A stretch of DNA of 7,275 nucleotides from JAYVIQ01 sp043770215. GTDB lineage: Bacteria; Bacteroidota; Bacteroidia; Cytophagales; JAAEPT01. The stretch spans positions 1 through 7,275 of the forward strand of contig JAYVIQ010000039.1 of NCBI GenBank assembly GCA_043770215.1, written 5' to 3'. A program made the position numbers and the translations under genes. The first letter of the stretch is position 1. Each line of letters opens with the position of its first letter. This document shows positions 1 to 5,265 of this stretch, in pieces. The notes under the pieces are model-generated. The model saw nothing but the letters and a program-made list of their open reading frames with translations, was not told the origin of the DNA and searched no databases.

Positions 1-39
1 TGCCGTGTAGCCTTTAACTTTAAGTACTGATCTTGCCAT
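1..39 (-). CDS. Possible 5' end of an unidentified minus-strand gene (runs off left edge)
   Basis: An ATG at 39 on the minus strand opens a frame that stays open to the window edge and reads MARSVLKVKGYTA. Only 13 codons are visible, so no family can be recognised. The support is positional: an exact Bacteroidota-type -7 element lies 16-23 bases upstream of the start, and the neighbouring glycosyltransferase remnant on the same strand stops at 86. If real, it would have a very short leader. It could equally be a chance open stretch, or the edge of an inserted element that truncated the glycosyltransferase gene; the visible sequence cannot decide. Confidence 0.2.
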   Translation of the reverse strand, partial: MARSVLKVKGYTA

Positions 40-54
40 ACATTCTTTTTATGA

Positions 55-62
55 CAAAGATA
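55..62 (-). promoter_or_regulatory. Candidate -7 promoter element facing left
   Basis: Read on the minus strand this is TATCTTTG, an exact match to the Bacteroidota -7 consensus TAnnTTTG. The TTTG-type -33 element expected about 20 bases further upstream is weak (only a T-rich stretch). It lies between the dead glycosyltransferase and the possible start at 39, so it may drive a gene outside the window. An eight-base degenerate match in AT-rich DNA can occur by chance. Confidence 0.3.
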
Positions 63-85
63 ATGTATTATTGTGTAATTAAAAA

Positions 86-715
86 TTAAACTTTATGTAG
101 TTCAGAAAAAGCTTTTAATAAATAGTGCGATCCTTTTCTGAAACTAAGTTTCCCCACATACAGGACTCTAAAAACAGTGTCTTTTTTCTCTACTTGTTTA
201 AATGCTTCCAAATTTACTCCGTAAGGGTTCACAAGTAACTTACTTTTTGAAATCCCTCGCTTTAATTTTTGTTTTTAAGCCGCATCCGATCCAGCTAATA
301 AATACGTCATATTGGTCTAGAAATTTAAAATAGCTTTTTCTTGCCGGTTTTTAAAAACAGCATCTATTTTTTTATTGTCAAACCATTTGTATTTTACATT
401 AAATCGAATGATGATTTCAAACATAAAATTATTTATTCGTTTAAATTTATTATCTATCCCCATCTTTGAGTAATATTCTTAGGATATGTAGAGTTTATTA
501 AACTTAAGTCATTCTTCTTTTGCAATTAATAAGCAAGATCAAATGCGTGAAACCATCCTAAAAGAGAAATGTTTTTTTCATTAAAAATAGTATTGTCAGA
601 TTATTTAATGGACCTCTGAAATCATTCAATTTGAACTAGTATTTTTACATTTTTTTTAAATCATTCAATGTTGTTAATCGAGTATTGGATAATGCCAAAT
701 ATTATTTTTATTCAT
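86..715 (-). pseudogene. Decayed family-4 glycosyltransferase gene with frameshifts, stops and an internal deletion
   Basis: The minus strand still encodes recognisable pieces of a GT4 glycosyltransferase in the correct order. In one frame, about 660 to 454, are GWFHAFDLAY and NDLSLINSTYPKNITQRWG, split by TAA at 526-528 and ending in TAG at 454-456. A second frame (478 to 317) continues MGIDNKFKRI and KWFDNKKIDAVFKNRQEKA. A third frame (347 to 240) carries YDVFISWIGCGLKT. The second frame then resumes (274 to 86) with KRGISKSKLLVNPYGVNLEAF and VLYVGKLSFRKGSHYLL, typical of the start of the nucleotide-sugar-binding domain. The stretch normally lying between GLKT and KRGI, with the ERG.SHI-type motif, is missing, and the C-terminal third, including the EX7E region, is absent after the TAA at 86-88. 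The 5' end is uncertain: an ATG at 715 is a candidate but needs a frameshift. Family assignment is from motif recall; the individual breaks are read directly. The sequence from 716 to 857 shows nothing recognisable. Confidence 0.8.
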
Positions 716-857
716 TTCTAAATTATCTATTTTAAATGTATAATTTTAAGCTAGATTTCTGACTAAGAATTGTAGTTCGGAAAAAATGAAGTGGCGATTT
801 ATCCTACTTAATAGTTTTAATTCATGACTTGGTTTAGAGGCTTTAGAAAATTTTGAA

Positions 858-2024
858 ATGAAAGAAACAGAAAATAAAATTGTTGTTGCACTTTACACCC
901 ATATAGAATTTTATCCTCCAAGTATAAATGCCGTACAATCGCTATCTAAAATTTTTGATAAAATTACGGTAGTTTGTAATAATGTTTTAAAAAATGAATT
1001 TCCCTACCATTCAAACATTGAGATACTCAGTTTAGGTAGTTTTATGCCAATAACGCAATTTAAAAGTAAGACACTTTTTAAAAAAATAATTACTTTTTTT
1101 CAATATGTGTTACTACTCAAAAAACAGTTGAAAGGGGCTAAAATTTTTATTGCCTATGATGGGATTCCTTTATTGGCTTATAGAATTGCTTGTTTTGTTA
1201 GTCCTTTTACAAAAAAACCTATTTTATGGTATCACAACCATGATGTATATGAGCCAGGCTTAAACAAAAAATACAGTATAGCTTGGTTTGCAGAGAAAAA
1301 TGAGTCGTCTATTTTCTCACAATTGGATATTTTTTCACTTCCTTCAAACGAAAGGAAGGTTTTTTTTCCAATGCATAACCTTAAGGGGAAGTACTTTTAT
1401 TTACCTAATTACCCTTCTAAAGAGCTATACAAACAGTTTCAACAAAAAAATAGAACCGTTACGGATTCCTTTTCTATTTTGTATCAAGGGTCTATAGGCG
1501 AGGGGCATGGCATAGAGATAATTATAGAAATTTTGCAAAAACTAAATGAATCAATAAAATGCTGTTTGGTTTTAAAAGGGTTTATAAGTGAAACCTACAA
1601 AAGCACTTTGACGGAACTTGCAAACAAAAATAATTCATTGCAGTATATTATATTTAAGGGGGTTACTCCATATTTAGAAGTTCCTTTGCTTACAGCATCT
1701 TGCCACATAGGTATAGCAATTCATAGCAAAACAGATAGAATGAATAAAACCTTAGGCACAGCGTCTAACAAAATTTATGAATATGCAGCTTGTGGTTTGC
1801 CGGTTCTTTATTTTGATAATGAGCATTATAATAAGCACTTGGCAATGTATGATTGGGCTTTTGGTGTAGATTTAAGCCAAGAAAGCATACATAAAGCCAT
1901 AAATAAAATTGTGGCTGATTATACAAATTTATCCAACCAAGCTATGAATGAGTTTAATAATGGGTTGTACTTCGAAAGTAATTTTCAAAAAGCAGTTGAT
2001 TATTCAAAACAGATTCAAAATTAA
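858..2024 (+). CDS. Glycosyltransferase, family 4-like (GT-B fold)
   Basis: This is a 388-residue protein of normal length for a GT-B glycosyltransferase, an enzyme that moves a sugar from a nucleotide-activated donor to an acceptor, usually on the cytoplasmic face of the membrane during glycan assembly. The N-terminal half starts with a beta strand (KIVVALYTH, 7-15) and has a YHNHD motif (125-129) in the expected acceptor-domain region. The C-terminal domain starts near 205 with ILYQGSIGEGHGIE (207-220), the usual first strand and glycine loop of the donor-binding domain. NKIYEYAACGLPVL (304-317) matches the conserved E-x7-E-like region in position and character. There is no signal peptide or clear membrane helix. 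The ATG at 858 is the first in frame and follows dense stops; no Shine-Dalgarno is seen, as is usual in Bacteroidota. The sugar and acceptor cannot be told. The dead glycosyltransferase next door and the downstream membrane hydroxylase suggest a surface polysaccharide or lipid context. Confidence 0.85.
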   Translation: MKETENKIVVALYTHIEFYPPSINAVQSLSKIFDKITVVCNNVLKNEFPYHSNIEILSLGSFMPITQFKSKTLFKKIITFFQYVLLLKKQLKGAKIFIAYDGIPLLAYRIACFVSPFTKKPILWYHNHDVYEPGLNKKYSIAWFAEKNESSIFSQLDIFSLPSNERKVFFPMHNLKGKYFYLPNYPSKELYKQFQQKNRTVTDSFSILYQGSIGEGHGIEIIIEILQKLNESIKCCLVLKGFISETYKSTLTELANKNNSLQYIIFKGVTPYLEVPLLTASCHIGIAIHSKTDRMNKTLGTASNKIYEYAACGLPVLYFDNEHYNKHLAMYDWAFGVDLSQESIHKAINKIVADYTNLSNQAMNEFNNGLYFESNFQKAVDYSKQIQN

Positions 2025-2107
2025 AGCGTACATAAAGCAATTGTCCTTAATTTTTATTTTAAGAAATTCAGTGAGTACAAATTTCAACAATATATTAAAA
2101 TGGTTTT

Positions 2108-2983
2108 ATGAATTATATATATGTTTTTTTTCTCGAAATCATAGGGTATGCAGACTACCTAAAAAGAGAGATTTTATACCCTCAATGGAATAGCTATTTC
2201 TATTGGCTTTTGGCAACATCATTGTTTTTTTGGTTTCTAGAAAGCTTAACTCCTTGGAGGAAAAATCAAGCAATTGTTCGCAAAGATTTTTGGTTAGATG
2301 CATTTTATATGTTTTTTAATTTTTTTCTTTTTTCGCTCATAGGATTTTCAGGAGTAAGTAAAGTAGGTGTGTTATTGGTTCATGATGTCTTTTCTTTTTT
2401 TGGTGTAAAGAATTTGGTTGCTTTAGAAATTAATCAGTTACATCCGTTTTTGGCTATTCTTATATTATTTGTGGTCAATGATTTTTTAAAATTCAATGTA
2501 CACAGACTATTGCATGCTTTACCAAGGCTTTGGTCATTTCATAAGCTACATCATTCGGTTCAAGAAATGGGTTTTGCTGCACACTTTAGATTTCATTGGA
2601 TGGAAATTGTAATTTATAAATCACTTATTTATATTCCTATGACTATACTAGGATTTGATTTAATAGATTTTTTTTATGCCCATTTGATTGCCATAATTAT
2701 TGGGCATTATAGCCATTCTAACGTAAATATAAAAATTGGATTTTTTAAATATTTAATAAATAACCCTCAACTCCACATATGGCATCATGCAAAAAATACT
2801 CCATCTATAAATGGAGTCAACTTTGGTGTAAGTTTAAGTTTATGGGATTATATTTTTAAAACAAATTATTTAGAAAATGATGGCAAAAACGAGTCGCTAG
2901 GATTTGAAAATCTGGAGGCTTACCCACATGATTTCTTAAACCAATTGAAAGAACCTTTTACAACTAAAACAAGTAGGGAGTAA
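2108..2983 (+). CDS. Sterol desaturase / fatty acid hydroxylase superfamily membrane protein
   Basis: This 291-residue membrane protein carries the histidine clusters that bind a di-iron centre in the fatty acid hydroxylase superfamily: HRLLH (132-136), HKLHH (145-149), a further HFRFH (159-163), HYSH (200-203) and HIWHH (223-227). Members use O2 to hydroxylate or desaturate lipid carbons at the membrane. Hydrophobic segments lie around 31-46, 65-90, 112-126 and 165-199, with the histidine clusters between and after them, consistent with a cytoplasmic active site. Length is typical for the bacterial branch. Residues 230-291 form a soluble tail. The ATG at 2108 is chosen because the nearer upstream ATG (2100) is out of frame and stops after three codons. 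It begins 83 bases after the glycosyltransferase and may be co-transcribed. The substrate (sterol-like lipid, fatty acid, ceramide-like lipid or carotenoid) cannot be inferred from the sequence. Confidence 0.88.
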   Translation: MNYIYVFFLEIIGYADYLKREILYPQWNSYFYWLLATSLFFWFLESLTPWRKNQAIVRKDFWLDAFYMFFNFFLFSLIGFSGVSKVGVLLVHDVFSFFGVKNLVALEINQLHPFLAILILFVVNDFLKFNVHRLLHALPRLWSFHKLHHSVQEMGFAAHFRFHWMEIVIYKSLIYIPMTILGFDLIDFFYAHLIAIIIGHYSHSNVNIKIGFFKYLINNPQLHIWHHAKNTPSINGVNFGVSLSLWDYIFKTNYLENDGKNESLGFENLEAYPHDFLNQLKEPFTTKTSRE

Positions 2984-3060
2984 ATATTAAGCATAAATTG
3001 CTTTGCAGAGAACTTCTAACTAAAAAAAAGTACTAACTTTAAGAAAAATAAAGTAAAAAA

Positions 3061-3483
3061 GTGGAATTAATTCTTCGCAATACACAAGACATTCTGAGTT
3101 ATGTAAACCAACTTTTTGACTATGCCCAAGACATAAAAATTTGGCTATTTGTAGGAGAAATGGGAGCTGGTAAAACAACTACTATAAAAACCATTTGCCA
3201 AGCTTTAGAAGTAAAAGATGAGGTAAGTAGCCCTACATTTTCTATTGTAAATGAATACTTCTCTGATCTTATTGGTACATTGTATCATTTTGATTGTTAT
3301 AGACTTAAAGATGATGAAGAAGCCTTAGAAGTAGGTATAGAAGATTATTTTTATTCAGGCTATCATTGTTTTGTTGAATGGCCACAGAAAATAGAAAAAC
3401 TAATACCAGATCAATTTTTAATTTTTAATTTTGAAAAAATAGACGAAAACACTCGCTTATTAACGGTTACAAAACATGTCTGA
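3061..3483 (+). CDS. tsaE: tRNA threonylcarbamoyladenosine biosynthesis ATPase TsaE
   Basis: TsaE is the small ATPase that works with TsaB and TsaD to make the universal t6A37 modification of ANN-decoding tRNAs in the cytoplasm. The 140-residue length is near the family norm. The Walker A loop GEMGAGKT is at 32-39, preceded by the hydrophobic strand IWLFV. Further family landmarks are SSPTF (56-60, switch-like region), HFDCYRL (76-82) and VEWP (105-108). The start is a GTG at 3061; no in-frame ATG lies just upstream, and MELILRN from GTG places the first strand as in other family members. The 77-base gap from the hydroxylase gene is AT-rich with no clear promoter. The 3' end overlaps the alanine dehydrogenase gene by 8 bases, so the two are probably translationally coupled. 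TsaB and TsaD are not in the window. Confidence 0.95.
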   Translation: MELILRNTQDILSYVNQLFDYAQDIKIWLFVGEMGAGKTTTIKTICQALEVKDEVSSPTFSIVNEYFSDLIGTLYHFDCYRLKDDEEALEVGIEDYFYSGYHCFVEWPQKIEKLIPDQFLIFNFEKIDENTRLLTVTKHV

Positions 3484-4708
3484 AAAAAAAAGACCCAATC
3501 CCCTGGCAAAAGCTCTTGCTCAAGAAGCTCTAATAAATGTACTAGAGCAGCCAAAAAAGAAATCAGAACATAAAAAGAGTTTAGTCATAGGTATTCCTGC
3601 AGAAAACTCATCTGACGAAAAAAGAATCTGTCTTACACCTGAAAGTGTAGGGGTACTTGTAAACAATGGCCTAAAGGTTATTGTACAAAGCGGCGCAGGT
3701 CAAGCCAGTCACTTTAGTGATAGGCTTTATAGTGAAAAAGGGGCGGAAATAACGTATGATGCTTCAACGGTTTTTAAAAGTGATATTGTTTTAAAATTGA
3801 ATCCACCAACTTTAGAAGAACTAGAATACATGAACAATGGGGCAACTTTAATGTCTGCTTTACAACGCTCCCAACTAAAAGTAGATTTTCTTAACCATGT
3901 AAATCAAAAAAAAATAACCGCCATAGGTTTTGAACTCATAGAAGACAAAGGAGGACTAAAACCTGTAGTGCGTTCATTAAGTGAAATAGCTAGTAACTGC
4001 ATCATATCTATTGCTGCCGAATGTCTATCCAACATAAATGATGGGATTGGGGTAATGTTTGGTGGTATAACAGGAGTGCCACCACTAAAAATTGTAATTC
4101 TAGGAGCAGGTACCATTGGTGAAAATGTGTGCAGAATAGCTAGGCAAATGGGGGCTGAAGTGAAAGTATTTGATAACCACCATTATAAGCTTAGAAGACT
4201 AAAAAAAGACCTTGCAGATCAGGTGTATACATCTATGATAGATAATTATACTTTAGAGCATGAGCTAAAAGACGCAGATGTAGTAGTTGGGTGTTTGCGT
4301 TCAGAAGACGGGCAGTCTATGTGTGTAGTTACAGAAGATATGGTTATGAATATGAAACGAGGGGCTGTAATTATAGATGCTTCCATTAGTCAGGGGGGGT
4401 GTTTTGAAACCTCTAGGATGACTACTCACGAAAATCCCACCTATACAAAACATGACATAATCCATTATTGTGTACCAAACATATCTTCTAGAGTAAGTAA
4501 AACTGCCACAAGAGCACTAAGTTATCTGTTTACACCTATGCTTATACAAATGCAACGGCTAGGAGGTGTAGAAGCAATGATAGAAGATAAGAGCTGGTTT
4601 ATGAAAGGAGTGTATTCATATAGAGGGTGCCTCACAAACCAAAATTTAGCAAGAATTTATGGTTTAGATTACAAAGATTTAAACCTTTTCTTTGCTGCAA
4701 GATTTTAA
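3476..4708 (+). CDS. ald: Alanine dehydrogenase family protein (NAD-binding), with unusual active-site residues
   Basis: This 410-residue protein belongs to the alanine dehydrogenase / PNT family. Classical members interconvert alanine and pyruvate plus ammonia using NAD(H). It has a polar, Lys-rich extension of about 35 residues, then the usual start VIGIPAE (37-43) with EKRICLTP (48-55) containing the substrate-binding Arg. DIVLKLNPP (103-111) holds the conserved Lys (K107). The Rossmann dinucleotide loop is VILGAGTIGENV (207-218), followed by VFDNHHYKLRRL (231-242). QGGCFETS (306-313) and HYCVPNISSRV (330-340) close the conserved core. By recalled alignment with Mycobacterium tuberculosis Ald, the catalytic His lies where this protein has Gln130 (SALQRS), and the catalytic Asp of the D-x3-D-QGG motif lies where it has Ser305 (DASISQGG). 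The Gln may be usual in Bacteroidota homologues; the Ser is less expected. The fold is secure; activity as a true alanine dehydrogenase is not. It overlaps tsaE by 8 bases and sits 28 bases before the DUF721 gene. Confidence 0.85.
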   Translation: MSEKKRPNPLAKALAQEALINVLEQPKKKSEHKKSLVIGIPAENSSDEKRICLTPESVGVLVNNGLKVIVQSGAGQASHFSDRLYSEKGAEITYDASTVFKSDIVLKLNPPTLEELEYMNNGATLMSALQRSQLKVDFLNHVNQKKITAIGFELIEDKGGLKPVVRSLSEIASNCIISIAAECLSNINDGIGVMFGGITGVPPLKIVILGAGTIGENVCRIARQMGAEVKVFDNHHYKLRRLKKDLADQVYTSMIDNYTLEHELKDADVVVGCLRSEDGQSMCVVTEDMVMNMKRGAVIIDASISQGGCFETSRMTTHENPTYTKHDIIHYCVPNISSRVSKTATRALSYLFTPMLIQMQRLGGVEAMIEDKSWFMKGVYSYRGCLTNQNLARIYGLDYKDLNLFFAARF

Positions 4709-4736
4709 TTTTTAGTTTTAAAAAAAAGCCTGATTT

Positions 4737-5054
4737 ATGAACAAAGAACTTTTTTATAGGCAATTAAAGCAAAAGCGGTCAAAGTTTCTTGGAGATGCAA
4801 TAGCTGATTATTTTAGAGACAATAAGCTATCTGATAAATATTTAGAGTCATTTTTACAACATGAGTGGAAAACAATTGCCGGAGAACTTATAGCCAAATA
4901 TACATCCTCCATTTATTTAAAAGAAGATAGGGTGATTCTACGAATAGAAAATGCGCCATTAAGAAATGAGTTGTTGATGAATAAACGGCAATTACTAAAA
5001 AACATAAAAGACCACTTAAAAAATGAAAAGATTAAAGACATCGTTTTTGTATAG
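4737..5054 (+). CDS. DUF721 / DciA-like small protein
   Basis: This 105-residue soluble protein matches the DUF721 pattern: an N-terminal helical part with LGDAI (18-22), a central EWKTIAGELIAKYTSSIYL (43-61) with the conserved Trp44 and the W..i.G..ia.hT. layout, a strand VILRIENAPLRNELL (66-80) that matches the usual L.i...s..w..eL block, and a terminal IKDIVFV (99-105). In Proteobacteria and other phyla the DUF721 protein DciA loads the replicative helicase DnaB. That role is well supported elsewhere, but carrying it over to this short Bacteroidota protein is an inference. The ATG at 4737 follows 28 bases after the alanine dehydrogenase gene with no promoter visible, so it is likely the last gene of the tsaE transcript. 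No signal peptide or membrane segment is present. Confidence 0.8.
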   Translation: MNKELFYRQLKQKRSKFLGDAIADYFRDNKLSDKYLESFLQHEWKTIAGELIAKYTSSIYLKEDRVILRIENAPLRNELLMNKRQLLKNIKDHLKNEKIKDIVFV

Positions 5055-5055
5055 C

Positions 5056-5087
5056 AAAGCATGAATTAATCCAACACTGCTTTTTTT
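5056..5087 (+). terminator. Candidate intrinsic terminator after the DUF721 gene
   Basis: AAAGCA at 5056-5061 is the exact reverse complement of TGCTTT at 5078-5083, giving a 6-bp stem with a 16-base loop that runs straight into a T-run (5081-5087). It starts one base after the stop codon of the DUF721 gene, where a terminator for the tsaE operon would be expected. The stem is short and AT-rich and the loop is long, so it is only moderately convincing. Confidence 0.4.
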
Positions 5088-5147
5088 ATTTAATCTTAAT
5101 TTACATTATTTTAAACGAAAAAGCTTTTTATTTATTGTAAAGGTTTT

Positions 5148-5155
5148 TATATTTG
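5148..5155 (+). promoter_or_regulatory. Candidate -7 promoter element for the surface protein gene
   Basis: TATATTTG exactly matches the Bacteroidota -7 consensus TAnnTTTG. It lies in the 211-base gap between the candidate terminator and the large surface protein, 110 bases before that gene's ATG, which would leave a leader of roughly 100 bases. The -33 position about 20 bases upstream shows only a T-rich stretch rather than a good TTTG, so the match is partial. Nothing else of note is seen in the gap: no second hairpin with T-run and no RNA gene. Confidence 0.4.
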
Positions 5156-5265
5156 GTTGTAGCCATAGTCTTTTAAAGGGTCTCTAGGTTGCAAAAAAAA
5201 AGTAATCACTTGATTTTAAGCAATTTATTTGTTTGTGTCAAGCAAAATCAGCAAAAAAAAGTACA

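Noticed and set aside
1288..2193. Small plus-strand open frames at 1288-1497 and 1948-2193
   Set aside because: They overlap the glycosyltransferase and hydroxylase genes in other frames and give low-complexity Phe/Ile/Leu-rich translations.
3036..3054. Inverted repeat ACTTTA / TAAAGT with a 7-base loop just before the tsaE GTG
   Set aside because: The stem is only six bases and almost all A/T, has no T-run on the plus strand, and such matches are expected by chance in this AT-rich gap.
3904..4116. A 70-codon minus-strand open frame within the alanine dehydrogenase gene
   Set aside because: It is antisense to a strongly conserved region and has no features of its own.
5156..5265. Possible structured leader or small RNA between the candidate promoter and the surface protein start
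   Set aside because: No convincing stem, tRNA-like cloverleaf or riboswitch core could be traced by eye; the sequence is mostly A- and T-runs.
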